The notes under the pieces were generated by a model. The model had not been told where the DNA came from and ran no database searches. It saw only the letters and a program-made list of their open reading frames with translations. A stretch of 51,738 nt of DNA. Source: MAG-120531 sp963934855 (GTDB lineage Bacteria; Bacteroidota; Bacteroidia; Flavobacteriales; Flavobacteriaceae). Positions 44,197 to 51,738 of the stretch are shown one piece after another. Where the stretch lies: contig CAWWAC010000011.1 of the NCBI GenBank assembly GCA_963934855.1, forward strand, positions 1 to 51,738. Reading direction: 5' to 3'. Each line of letters opens with the position of its first letter. Positions within the stretch are counted from its first letter, which is position 1. The translations under genes were made by a program, and so were the position numbers.

Positions 44197-44748
44197 TTAT
44201 AATTCCCTACTAGCCCCCTGTGAAAGGTATATCTCAGTAGCGCCCATTCCGTACTTTTTATAGTCGCCATCATAATACCTCAATCCTACATAGCGTTTAA
44301 AGAGGTATACAAGCTCTTCCTTGAGTACTCCGGCTCCTATTCCATGTATAAACACCACTTTCTGAATTTTCTTAGAAATAGCAAAATTTAACTGCCTTTC
44401 TGCCGTGTCTAATTGAATATTCAACATTTCATAATTAGAAAGACCCCTAGCTTGAGTGAGCTGGTGTATGTGCAAATCAACCTCCATTTTTGGCGCCTCT
44501 CTCTCTTTCTTAGAAAAAGTATTTTGATACTTAGGCTTGTTTTCTATTTTCTCATGCTTCATTTGTGCCACCTCATAGTTAGAAACCTCCAAACCATTAA
44601 GCGGCATTATAATGAGCTCCTTAGGCTTAAATTTCATCAAAAAACCAAAACTAGTTTCTATAGTGACTTCATTGTCAATAACACTTAGGACTACTCCCTC
44701 CAAGTCTTGGTCCAACACACAAACTTGATCACCTTTCTGAAACCCCAT
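44197..44748 (-). CDS. Smr-domain protein (DUF2027-Smr)
   Basis: A 183-residue protein. The N-terminal half (about 1-75) is an SH3-like beta segment of the DUF2027 type (GDQVCVLDQDLEGVVLSV). The C-terminal Smr domain has VDLHIHQL (about 92-99) and the VFIHGIGAGVLKEEL loop (about 140-154). Smr domains nick DNA or cleave RNA, as in MutS2 and SMR nucleases. Homologues are often annotated as a mismatch-repair protein, but no MutS part is present. A role in RNA or ribosome quality control is equally possible. Confidence 0.88.
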   Translation of the reverse strand: MGFQKGDQVCVLDQDLEGVVLSVIDNEVTIETSFGFLMKFKPKELIIMPLNGLEVSNYEVAQMKHEKIENKPKYQNTFSKKEREAPKMEVDLHIHQLTQARGLSNYEMLNIQLDTAERQLNFAISKKIQKVVFIHGIGAGVLKEELVYLFKRYVGLRYYDGDYKKYGMGATEIYLSQGASREL

Positions 44749-44777
44749 AGATTTAATTTAAAAAAATGCTGCTTAGA

Positions 44778-46061
44778 CTAGGCTATTTCAAAAGCAGTAA
44801 GCGTTTTACTAATAATTTCAACACAATCCAACAACTCCTCTCTAGTCATAACTAGAGGGGGGGCAAATCTAATAATGTTTCCGTGAGTAGGCTTGGCTAA
44901 TAAACCGTTGTCTCTCAAGGCCAAACAGATATTCCATGCCGTTTCACTTTGTTCTGTGTCATTAATAAGAATGGCATTTAGTAAACCTTTTCCCCTTACC
45001 CCACTAACAATAGTGGAGTGGTCTATATACTTTTGCATTTCTGTCCTAAACAGAACTCCTAAATCATAAGCGTTTTGGGCAAGAGATTCCTCTTTTACCA
45101 CAGTCAATGCCGCAATTCCAACTGCAGCAGCCACAGGATTCCCCCCAAATGTACTTCCGTGATTTCCTGGTTTAATCACTTTCATAATATGGTCATTGGC
45201 CAATACTCCAGAAATGGGGTAAGCACCTCCAGAAATAGCTTTACCTAAAATAAGTATGTCAGCCTTAACTTCTGGAGTGCCACTACAATGCCTGTCTTCA
45301 CAAGAACAATTACCACAAGTTGCTAATAGTTTTCCTGTCCTAGCTATACCCGTTTGAACTTCGTCTGCAATAAAAAGCACCTCATGTTTTTCACAAAGGA
45401 CTTTAGCAGCTGATAAATATCCTTCAGAAGGCACAAAAACTCCAGCTTCACCCTGAATGGGCTCTACTAAAAACCCAGCAATATGTGGATCACTCGCTAA
45501 TACAGCAGCTAGGGCATCTATATTGTCATAAGGGATTTTAATAAATCCCTCTGTAAAAGGGCCAAAGTTCTTTTTAGCCACCATATCATTAGAAAAAGAA
45601 ACAATAGTTGTGGTGCGCCCGTGAAAATTATTCTCACAAACTACAATTTTAGCACTATTAGCTGGTACACCCTTTTCTTCGTAAGCCCATTTTCGGCATA
45701 TTTTAATGGCAGTCTCTACCGCTTCTGCACCTGTATTCATGGGCAATATTTTGTCATATCCGAAAGTCTCAGTAGCATATTTTTCAAAACTACCCAGCAT
45801 ATCATTGTAAAAAGCTCTAGAAGTAAGGGTTAGTGTCTGTGCCTGTTCAATCATAGCTCCTACAATTTTTGGATGACAATGTCCTTGATTAACAGCAGAA
45901 TAAGCAGATAAAAAATCATAATACTGTTTCCCTTCAACATCCCAAACATGCACGCCTTTTCCCTTAGAAATGACTACAGGTAGTGGATGGTAGTTGTGTG
46001 CACCATGTTTGTCCTCTAATGCAATGGCTTGGTGTGCAGAAATTTTTTCTTTAACTAACAT
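44778..46061 (-). CDS. rocD: Ornithine aminotransferase with an inserted cysteine cluster
   Basis: Converts ornithine and 2-oxoglutarate to glutamate semialdehyde and glutamate, linking arginine catabolism to proline. It has 427 residues. Signatures are LSAYSAVNQGHCHPK, MNTGAEAVETAIK (PLP phosphate), NNFHGRTT, FIADEVQTGIARTGK and ILGKAISGGAYP (Schiff-base Lys274). Between the PLP aspartate and that lysine, where most homologues have a short loop, there is a Cys-rich insert CGNCSCEDRHC (249-259) with four cysteines. Such an insert could bind a metal or form a redox switch; I believe related flavobacterial enzymes carry it. Confidence 0.93.
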   Translation of the reverse strand: MLVKEKISAHQAIALEDKHGAHNYHPLPVVISKGKGVHVWDVEGKQYYDFLSAYSAVNQGHCHPKIVGAMIEQAQTLTLTSRAFYNDMLGSFEKYATETFGYDKILPMNTGAEAVETAIKICRKWAYEEKGVPANSAKIVVCENNFHGRTTTIVSFSNDMVAKKNFGPFTEGFIKIPYDNIDALAAVLASDPHIAGFLVEPIQGEAGVFVPSEGYLSAAKVLCEKHEVLFIADEVQTGIARTGKLLATCGNCSCEDRHCSGTPEVKADILILGKAISGGAYPISGVLANDHIMKVIKPGNHGSTFGGNPVAAAVGIAALTVVKEESLAQNAYDLGVLFRTEMQKYIDHSTIVSGVRGKGLLNAILINDTEQSETAWNICLALRDNGLLAKPTHGNIIRFAPPLVMTREELLDCVEIISKTLTAFEIA

Positions 46062-46150
46062 AATCTCTAAATATTTTAAATGAAATGAAACTCCTTAAAA
46101 AGAAATGGTCTCATGGACTACAAAGCTACAATTTTAAATAAAAAAGATAG

Positions 46151-46158
46151 TACTTTTG
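46151..46158 (+). promoter_or_regulatory. Candidate −7 box (TACTTTTG) for rlmD
   Basis: TACTTTTG ends 4 bases before the ATG at 46163. The spacing copies that of the SpoU gene (23117-23124) and implies a nearly leaderless mRNA. Confidence 0.42.
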
Positions 46159-46162
46159 CCCC

Positions 46163-47578
46163 ATGCGAAAAAATAGAACTCAGCTTGTTTTCAACAATGT
46201 TTTGGTAACGGACACCGCTGCTAAGGGTAAAACTATTGGAAAAGCCCCTGACGGTAGGGTTATTTTTATTAATAATTCCGTTCCCGGAGATGTGATAGAC
46301 GTCATGATCACCAAGAAAAGGAAAGCTTACTTTGAAGGAACTGCCGTATTATTCCATAAACAGTCTGATAAAAGAGTAACTCCTGTTTGTGAGCACTTTG
46401 GCGTTTGTGGTGGCTGCAAATGGCAGCACATGGGCTATCAGTACCAACTGCAATACAAGGAAAATGAAGTAGTGAATAACTTATTGAGAATAGGCCATTT
46501 AGAACTGCCTGAAATTACCCCAATAGCAGGATCTAAAGCGCCGTATTTTTATAGGAATAAAATGGAGTTTTCATTCTCAGATAGCCGTTGGCTTACCCCA
46601 GAAGAAATTGAAAAAAATGATATTATAGAAGAAAGAAACGCGCTAGGATTTCATATACCAGGAATGTGGGATAAAATATTAGACATTAAAAAATGTCACC
46701 TTCAATCTGATCCTTCCAATGAGATTAGAAGTTTTATAAAGGACTTTGCAATAAAAAATAATATTACATTTTTTAATCCAAGAAGGCATACGGGTGAATT
46801 GAGAACTCTAATGATTAGAACTACTTCTACAGGAGAAATTATGGTTTTAATACAATTTTTTGACGATCAAAAAGAACAAAGAGAAATCTTACTTAAAAGT
46901 ATATCAATAAAATTCCCATTCATTACCTCCTTGCAATTTGTTATAAATCAAAAGGCCAATGACACCATTTATGATCAACATATTACTTGCTATGCTGGCA
47001 GAGATCATATTATAGAAGAAATGGAAGGCTTACAGTTTAAAATAAATGCCAAATCTTTTTATCAGACCAACTCTGAACAGGCTTACACACTTTATAAAAT
47101 CACAAGAGATTTTGCAGGTTTAAGCGGGCACGAGCTGGTCTATGACTTGTATACAGGTACTGGCACTATTGCTCAATTTGTAGCTAAGAATGCGAAAAAA
47201 GTCATAGGTATAGAATCTGTACCTGAAGCAATTGCGGATGCTAAAGAAAACGCAAAGCGCAACAAAATAGACAATGTTTCTTTTCATGTAGGAGATATGA
47301 AAAATGTTTTTACCCCATCATTTGTAAAAGCTCACGGAAAAGCAGACGTCCTAATCACAGACCCACCTAGAGATGGTATGCACAAAGATGTGGTAACAGA
47401 AATAATAAAAATGGCACCACAAAAAATAGTTTACGTAAGCTGCAACAGTGCTACCCAAGCTAGAGATTTGTCATTAATGAAGGAATTCTATCAGATAACT
47501 AAGGTTCAGGCGGTAGACATGTTTCCTCAAACCCATCATGTAGAAAATGTTGTACTTTTGGAATTAAAGAAAGACTAG
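46163..47578 (+). CDS. rlmD: 23S rRNA (uracil-5-)-methyltransferase RlmD
   Basis: Fe-S and SAM enzyme that makes m5U in 23S rRNA (U1939 in E. coli), or a close TrmA/RumA relative. It has 471 residues. An N-terminal TRAM domain (about 10-68) is followed by the iron-sulfur ligands CEHFGVCGGC (Cys76, 82, 85) and Cys178. The SAM domain has VYDLYTGTGTIAQFVAK and VLITDPPRDGMHKDV. The catalytic cysteine is in VYVSCNSATQARDL. Assignment to position 1939 is by family convention. DUF6452 follows after 9 bases. Confidence 0.93.
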   Translation: MRKNRTQLVFNNVLVTDTAAKGKTIGKAPDGRVIFINNSVPGDVIDVMITKKRKAYFEGTAVLFHKQSDKRVTPVCEHFGVCGGCKWQHMGYQYQLQYKENEVVNNLLRIGHLELPEITPIAGSKAPYFYRNKMEFSFSDSRWLTPEEIEKNDIIEERNALGFHIPGMWDKILDIKKCHLQSDPSNEIRSFIKDFAIKNNITFFNPRRHTGELRTLMIRTTSTGEIMVLIQFFDDQKEQREILLKSISIKFPFITSLQFVINQKANDTIYDQHITCYAGRDHIIEEMEGLQFKINAKSFYQTNSEQAYTLYKITRDFAGLSGHELVYDLYTGTGTIAQFVAKNAKKVIGIESVPEAIADAKENAKRNKIDNVSFHVGDMKNVFTPSFVKAHGKADVLITDPPRDGMHKDVVTEIIKMAPQKIVYVSCNSATQARDLSLMKEFYQITKVQAVDMFPQTHHVENVVLLELKKD

Positions 47579-47587
47579 GTAACTGTG

Positions 47588-48097
47588 ATGAGAAAAACAA
47601 TTCTTCTGTTGTGCGCAATTGTGAGCATCGGCCTTTTTACGGCCTGTGAAAAAGACGATATTTGCATTGCTGGAGACACCCCTAAAATGAGAATTTCCTT
47701 TCTAGACATAACAGACCAAAGCAAAGAGAAAGCACCAGAGCGCCTACTCATTGTTGGTAAAGATATGACCACACCAATTAGCACGCTATCAGCTGGATCT
47801 AGTAGTATTACAGAAGGATTAATACCGCTTGCGCCCAATACCAATCAAAGTGAGTTTTACTTTGTTTCCAATGCCAGTATTACTAGTGAAGGAGTGGTGA
47901 GTGGTAACATTGACGCTCTAATTATTACCTACAATACCACCCCTATATTTATTTCAAAAGCTTGCGGATATATAGTAAACTATGAAAATTTCATACCCCT
48001 TTTAACGCCAGACTCAGACAACTGGATTAAAAAAATTGAAGTCATCACACCCACCATAAGTAATGAAGAAGAGTTACATATTAAAATTTATCATTAG
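47588..48097 (+). CDS. DUF6452 predicted lipoprotein
   Basis: A 169-residue protein from the ATG at 47588, the second codon after an in-frame GTG. A signal peptide ends in FTAC with Cys20 in the lipid position, followed at once by EKDDICIAG, the hallmark of the DUF6452 family. The remainder is beta-rich and ends with a C-terminal extension inside the next gene. Function is unknown; almost always paired with DUF6048. It overlaps the DUF6048 start by 35 bases. Confidence 0.85.
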   Translation: MRKTILLLCAIVSIGLFTACEKDDICIAGDTPKMRISFLDITDQSKEKAPERLLIVGKDMTTPISTLSAGSSSITEGLIPLAPNTNQSEFYFVSNASITSEGVVSGNIDALIITYNTTPIFISKACGYIVNYENFIPLLTPDSDNWIKKIEVITPTISNEEELHIKIYH

Positions 48098-48911
48098 TCT
48101 TCTCCTGCTTTTCGGATCTCACTTATTACAGGCCCAAAAAAAACAGATAGACCTTATTCAAAAAGACACAGTTACCCATATGGAACAATACGGTCTAAGG
48201 TTGGGTGTAGACCTAAGTAAAAAAATTATAGGTCAGCTCGACTCAGATTTTGATGGAATAGAATTTGTTGCTGATTTTAGATTGGGACAGTTCCTTTATT
48301 TAGCAGCAGAAGTAGGACAAGAAAAAAAGACCATCACAGAAGACACCTACTCTTTCACTCCTGATGGGCAGTATATAAAAATTGGTATAGACAAGAATAG
48401 TTATGACAACTGGTATGGTATGAATAATATGATTCATATTGGGGGTAGACTGGCTTATAGTAAATACAGCCAAACAGTAGAGCAATATGCTATTTTTGAC
48501 ACCGACAGATACTGGAATCCGGAGGGTTTTGGAATCAGTGATAACACTTTACCTACCTATGAAGGCCTTAGCGCCATTTGGTTAGAACTAGTTTTTGGTA
48601 CTAAAGTAGAATTATTTGCCAATATCTATTTAAACGCAAGTGTAAGAGGTGGTTACTTATTAAACCACAATCCAAATACAAATTTCCCAAATAATTGGGT
48701 GCCTGGCTTTAATGCTGTTACTGAAGAAAGTAAGTTTGGAGTTGGGTATAACTACAGTATTAGCTATTTAATACCGCTATTCAAGAAACCTAAAATCTAC
48801 AAGGAATCTGAAGAAGCCAAAATGAAAAGATTACAAAAAGCCTCAGAAGTAAGAAGTATCAAAAAACAAGAAAAAATAGCTGAGAAAGAAGATTCTAAAA
48901 ATGAAAACTAA
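48063..48911 (+). CDS. DUF6048 predicted outer-membrane protein
   Basis: A 282-residue exported protein with a signal peptide ending near SHLLQAQ. The body has the alternating aromatic strands of a small outer-membrane beta barrel (GLRLGVDLSKKIIGQ, IEFVADFRLGQFLYLAAE, NNMIHIGGRLAYSKY). The C-terminal 40 residues are strongly charged (EEAKMKRLQKA). The ATG lies within the last codons of the DUF6452 gene (35-base overlap), which suggests a lipoprotein plus barrel pair made together. Function is unknown. Confidence 0.85.
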   Translation: MKKSYILKFIISLLLLFGSHLLQAQKKQIDLIQKDTVTHMEQYGLRLGVDLSKKIIGQLDSDFDGIEFVADFRLGQFLYLAAEVGQEKKTITEDTYSFTPDGQYIKIGIDKNSYDNWYGMNNMIHIGGRLAYSKYSQTVEQYAIFDTDRYWNPEGFGISDNTLPTYEGLSAIWLELVFGTKVELFANIYLNASVRGGYLLNHNPNTNFPNNWVPGFNAVTEESKFGVGYNYSISYLIPLFKKPKIYKESEEAKMKRLQKASEVRSIKKQEKIAEKEDSKNEN

Positions 48912-48942
48912 TTTTTTTTATTTTTATAAGTAGACTTCAAAC

Positions 48943-49062
48943 TTAATTAAAAACATAAAATACAGCGCCTACAGTCATTATAATTGAGCACAATAAAATG
49001 GCCAAAAAGGTAAATAAACACCCTTTAAAAACCTCTTTACTCCCAATCATTCCTTCTGCCAT
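48943..49062 (-). CDS. 39-codon single-span membrane protein
   Basis: Small open frame starting at the ATG at 49062 and ending at TAA (48945-48943). The product begins MAEGMIGSKEVFKG, then has a hydrophobic span of about 20 residues (CLFTFLAILLCSIIMTVGAV) and ends YVFN. Polar start, single span and short tail are those of a real small membrane protein rather than random frame. It lies 25 bases after the next upstream gene and is probably the last gene of the RlmL-like operon. I do not recognise a family. Confidence 0.6.
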   Translation of the reverse strand: MAEGMIGSKEVFKGCLFTFLAILLCSIIMTVGAVFYVFN

Positions 49063-49087
49063 AGCATTTTATTTAAGAATATGTAGG

Positions 49088-49315
49088 CTATTTTATTTCT
49101 CTCAATTCCTTAATAAATAAACACTTCATCATCATTTTTTTTCCAGTATCAGTGTCAATGACACCAAATTTAGGGGCTACTACATTGGCTAAAATAGCAG
49201 CTATCACTACCCCGTATATGTCAGTAGCAGGAACTACATAAATAGACAAGTATCTAAGGATTATAAAAAAAAATGCAAACCCAATAAAGTTAAAAAATAA
49301 GGCTTTTGCTTTCAT
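49088..49315 (-). CDS. Small two-span membrane protein, unknown
   Basis: A 75-residue protein with two hydrophobic spans (KALFFNFIGFAFFFIILRYL and DIYGVVIAAILANVVAP) and a basic C-terminal tail (KKMMMKCLFIKELREIK). It overlaps the stop of the RlmL-like gene by 4 bases (ATGA), so translation is coupled. No family recognised with certainty. Function is unknown. Confidence 0.75.
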   Translation of the reverse strand: MKAKALFFNFIGFAFFFIILRYLSIYVVPATDIYGVVIAAILANVVAPKFGVIDTDTGKKMMMKCLFIKELREIK

Positions 49316-50487
49316 TTCTGGATAAATGAAGGGTTAAACTTAGCACGCTTGCTACCCGCATACATTTCAAATTTCACCAATCTAGCTTCTAATTGAGAGT
49401 TAAAGACTTTTATCTTTCTAGACGGCTTTAGCCCTACAAATTTTAAGGCTTCTAAATTAGAGGTAATAAACCAGGCTTGAGTGCCTGGATAGCTTTTCTT
49501 AAGGGTATTTCCAATATCTCCATAAAATTGTTGCATTTCAACATCTAAACGCTCTCCATAAGGAGGGTTAAACACCATATGAAGGTTTGTTTCTGGGTCT
49601 TCTTTTTCTGTTTCAAAGAAATTTAAGCGCGCTACAGAAATAAAATCTTCTAATTGTGCCTCATTAATATTGTCCTGTGCTTTTCTAACAGCAGAAGGCG
49701 CCTTGTCATACCCTTTTATAGTGTAAGGGAAATCTTTGGTTTTTTTAAGTGAAACCTCTATAATCGTTTGAAATAATTCCGAATCAAAATCTGACCATTT
49801 TTCAAAAGCAAACTCTTTTCTATTAATATTGGGAGGAATATTACAAGCAATCATTGCAGCCTCAATAAGAATAGTGCCACTACCACACATAGGGTCTATA
49901 AAATGAGATTGTCCTTCCCAGCCACTTAAAAGCAAGATTCCAGCTGCTAACACTTCATTAATAGGAGCAATATTTGTAGCTGTTTTATACCCTCTAATAT
50001 GTAAAGAACGTCCAGAAGAATCTAAAGAAATAGTACACTGATCTTGTTGAATATGTACATTTAACTTAAGATCTGGATGCTTTACATCTACATTAGGACG
50101 TGCTCCTGTGGCTTCTCTAAAAGTATCTACAATAGCATCTTTTACCTTTTGAGAAACATAAAGAGAATGAGTGAATTCTTCTGAATATACTGTAGTGTCA
50201 ATAGCAAAGGTAGTGTCTAAATCCATCATAGAAATCCAATCCATTGCAGCTACTTGTCTGTAAAGACTATCTTCATTAGATACTTTAAAAGAAGCTATAG
50301 GTTTTAAAATCTTAGTAGCCGTCCTTAGGCAAAGGTTGGCCTTATACATAAAACCAGTATCTCCCTCAAAAGAAACACTTCTATTTCCTAATTCTATATT
50401 GAGCGCTCCTAAATCTTTGAGTTCCTTAGCCAGAACTTCTTCAAAACCAAAAAGGGTTTTGGCCACCATCTTAAAATTATTGTTCAT
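49312..50487 (-). CDS. THUMP-domain RNA methyltransferase (RlmL/TrmN-like)
   Basis: A 391-residue SAM-dependent methyltransferase. The N-terminal ferredoxin-like/THUMP part (about 1-165) includes VAKTLFGFEEVLAKEL and FTHSLYVSQKVKDAIVD. The Rossmann domain has HFIDPMCGSGTILIEAA, and the catalytic N6/N2-type motif is NPPYGERLD. It corresponds to the N-terminal half of E. coli RlmL (m2G2445 of 23S rRNA) without the RlmK half, or to a tRNA m2G enzyme; these cannot be told apart here. A TATTTTTG box (50515-50508, minus) lies 20 bases upstream. Confidence 0.9.
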   Translation of the reverse strand: MNNNFKMVAKTLFGFEEVLAKELKDLGALNIELGNRSVSFEGDTGFMYKANLCLRTATKILKPIASFKVSNEDSLYRQVAAMDWISMMDLDTTFAIDTTVYSEEFTHSLYVSQKVKDAIVDTFREATGARPNVDVKHPDLKLNVHIQQDQCTISLDSSGRSLHIRGYKTATNIAPINEVLAAGILLLSGWEGQSHFIDPMCGSGTILIEAAMIACNIPPNINRKEFAFEKWSDFDSELFQTIIEVSLKKTKDFPYTIKGYDKAPSAVRKAQDNINEAQLEDFISVARLNFFETEKEDPETNLHMVFNPPYGERLDVEMQQFYGDIGNTLKKSYPGTQAWFITSNLEALKFVGLKPSRKIKVFNSQLEARLVKFEMYAGSKRAKFNPSFIQK

Positions 50488-50507
50488 GACTCTTTACACT
50501 TAAGCCA

Positions 50508-50515
50508 CAAAAATA
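50508..50515 (-). promoter_or_regulatory. Candidate −7 box for the THUMP methyltransferase operon
   Basis: TATTTTTG on the minus strand fits TAnnTTTG, 20 bases before the ATG at 50487. A TTTG lies at 50533-50530, only 14 bases further, shorter than usual. Confidence 0.35.
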
Positions 50516-50573
50516 GGTTAATTTTATACCAAACCTATACTGTGACTGCCCATAAGGGTAGTCTAATATTAAA

Positions 50574-51245
50574 ATGATCTACGCACTACCCATTTTAGCA
50601 GTCATATTGAGCTTTTTAGGAGTTTATGCCTTTAAACCAAAGAACAAACAATACATAAAATTAGGTCTTGCCTTTAGTGGCGCTTTTTTACTAGCAGTTA
50701 TACTCTTTGAATTGTTTCCAGAAATATACGAGCACCAAGACCCAAAAAAAATGGGACTGTTTATTATGCTTGGAATTTTACTCCAAATTATCTTAGAGTT
50801 TTTTTCAAAAGGGGCAGAACACGGGCACGTACATTTAGATAAAAATAGCACCTCAATACCCTGGATGTTATTTATTAGTCTTTCAATTCACTCAATTCTA
50901 GAGGGAATACCAGTGGTTGAACATGAAAGTTTGCTCTATGGTATTGTAGTCCACAAGATTACTGTAGCCCTTATTTTAAGTATATTTTTATTAAAAACAC
51001 GTATAAAATTTTTGCATGCCTTCCTTATTATGGCCATATTTTCTGTTATGACACCCTTAGGAAGTTTTATATTTTCAGAAGTAGTTATTTCAGACCTCAC
51101 AGCCGATGCTCTTACAGCTTTAGTCATAGGAGTCCTCTTACACATAGCCACCGTAATTTTATTTGAAAGCTCAGAGGGGCACTCTTTTAATCTCAGAAAA
51201 ATTGTAGTCATTTTATTTGGAATTGCCATAGCATACCTTATTTAA
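50574..51245 (+). CDS. ZIP-family metal transporter
   Basis: A 223-residue inner-membrane protein with seven or eight hydrophobic spans. The metal-path motifs of the ZIP family are present: SIHSILEGIPV (HxxxEG in TM4) and GIVVHKITVALIL (His-Lys in TM5). A His-rich segment EHGHVHLD (about 82-89) occupies the usual variable loop. Zinc or iron/manganese import is likely; specificity is unknown. No Zur or Fur box was recognised. DUF4268 follows after 2 bases. Confidence 0.9.
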   Translation: MIYALPILAVILSFLGVYAFKPKNKQYIKLGLAFSGAFLLAVILFELFPEIYEHQDPKKMGLFIMLGILLQIILEFFSKGAEHGHVHLDKNSTSIPWMLFISLSIHSILEGIPVVEHESLLYGIVVHKITVALILSIFLLKTRIKFLHAFLIMAIFSVMTPLGSFIFSEVVISDLTADALTALVIGVLLHIATVILFESSEGHSFNLRKIVVILFGIAIAYLI

Positions 51246-51247
51246 AC

Positions 51248-51673
51248 ATGTATAGTAAAACAGAGCTAAAAGCACTAAAACAAGAATTTTGGACCTCATT
51301 TGGGAAATCATTTCCACATGATTGGACCCTTTATAATACAAAAATTAAAGGAGTAGAATTTAAATTTCATTTTGACAATAAAACAGCTATGGTCTGTTTA
51401 GATATAGACCACAACTTAGAGGAAAGAATAGGGCTTTGGGAAAAATTAATAGCACTCAAAACAGTGATTATAGATGACTATATCCCATATGCTATTTTTA
51501 ATGAGCTGTACTTTATTAGTGAGTACAAAGATGTCTCTAGGATATACCTTAAACTAGAAAACGTTACTATAAACAACAAAGCCACTTGGCAGGAGGCAAT
51601 GGTATTTCTATCTAAAGGAATGCTGCAATTTGAGTTATTCTTTAAAGATTTTAAAGAATACTTAGAATCATAA
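51248..51673 (+). CDS. DUF4268 domain protein
   Basis: A 141-residue soluble protein matching the DUF4268 family, with LKALKQEFWTSFGK at the N-terminus and FKFHFDNKTAMVCLDI following. DUF4268 is found alone, as here, and fused to nuclease-like domains in some defence proteins, but no such fusion or partner is present. It starts 2 bases after the ZIP stop. Function is unknown. The 65 bases after its stop to the window edge hold no recognisable gene. Confidence 0.82.
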   Translation: MYSKTELKALKQEFWTSFGKSFPHDWTLYNTKIKGVEFKFHFDNKTAMVCLDIDHNLEERIGLWEKLIALKTVIIDDYIPYAIFNELYFISEYKDVSRIYLKLENVTINNKATWQEAMVFLSKGMLQFELFFKDFKEYLES

Positions 51674-51738
51674 TTTACTTGTTTATAATACAATAGCTTC
51701 TTTTTATAAGCATTTTCATATCTAAATCTACCTAGAGT

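Noticed and set aside
44197..44748. Smr protein called as a second MutS-type mismatch-repair gene.
   Set aside because: No MutS ATPase or clamp domain is present; only DUF2027-like and Smr parts.
51248..51673. DUF4268 gene as part of a defence system.
   Set aside because: It is a stand-alone protein beside a metal transporter, with no nuclease, helicase or toxin partner in the window.
1..51738. CRISPR arrays, insertion sequences, prophage, integron, tRNA or rRNA genes.
   Set aside because: No regularly spaced repeats, transposase or integrase products, or cloverleaf sequences were seen; gaps are all under 300 bases.

Overview
This is a 51.7-kb stretch of chromosomal core genome from a member of the Bacteroidota, most likely the family Flavobacteriaceae. 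The evidence is low GC with strong A/T use at third codon positions, almost no Shine-Dalgarno sequences, −7 boxes of the TAnnTTTG type, and family-typical proteins: a large LepB, DUF5683, DUF6122, DUF349, DUF3810, paired DUF368, DUF6452/DUF6048, OstA-like, and a Fur that lacks the CxxC zinc site. Genes are dense, no gap exceeds 300 bases, and I see no insertion sequence, prophage, CRISPR array, tRNA or rRNA.

Layout. 1-3901 (+): an operon-like run of DUF5683 (cut by the window edge), dapB, lepB, WbqC-like and DUF6122. 3893-10050 (−): TPR protein, ribH, a small membrane protein, mutL, two rhomboid proteases and a membrane-anchored EEP-family enzyme, many joined by 1-base TAATG overlaps. 10170-11977 (+): recF, a lipoprotein and DUF721. 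12097-13610 (−): ndk and a PhoD-like phosphatase. 13683-15808 (+): a DHH phosphoesterase and a cyclophilin-FKBP fusion lipoprotein. 15918-17396 (−): pepD. 17495-34430 and on to 37319 (+): a long forward block with DUF3810, two exported amidohydrolase-like proteins, a SpoU methyltransferase, Rel, Fur, purA, OstA-like, a class III aminotransferase, a TPR protein, two DUF368 proteins, aroE and DUF349. 37398-39778 (−): coiled-coil protein, zapA, a 6S-like RNA and rny. 39966-42338 (+): M23 peptidase and an exported protein. From 42418 on: cysteine desulfurase, lipoprotein, Smr, rocD, rlmD, DUF6452-DUF6048, two small membrane proteins, an RlmL-type methyltransferase, a ZIP transporter and DUF4268.

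Themes. Many genes serve the cell envelope (LepB, OstA-like, M23, PPIase lipoprotein, rhomboids, DUF368 lipid-carrier translocases, DUF6452/6048). Others serve RNA maintenance (RNase Y, RlmD, RlmL-like, SpoU, NrnA-like, 6S-like RNA), replication and repair (RecF, MutL, DUF721), division (ZapA and a coiled-coil partner candidate) and global control (Rel, Fur).

I did not find a convincing new multi-gene system. The strongest item outside ordinary gene calling is a structured RNA at 38987-39159. It is closed by a 5'-3' stem followed by U7, and it has a U·G pair that forms only in minus-strand RNA. Its shape and position fit a flavobacterial 6S RNA. A 39-codon membrane-protein gene at 48943-49062 and a recurrent TACTTTTG promoter box very close to start codons are the next most useful observations.
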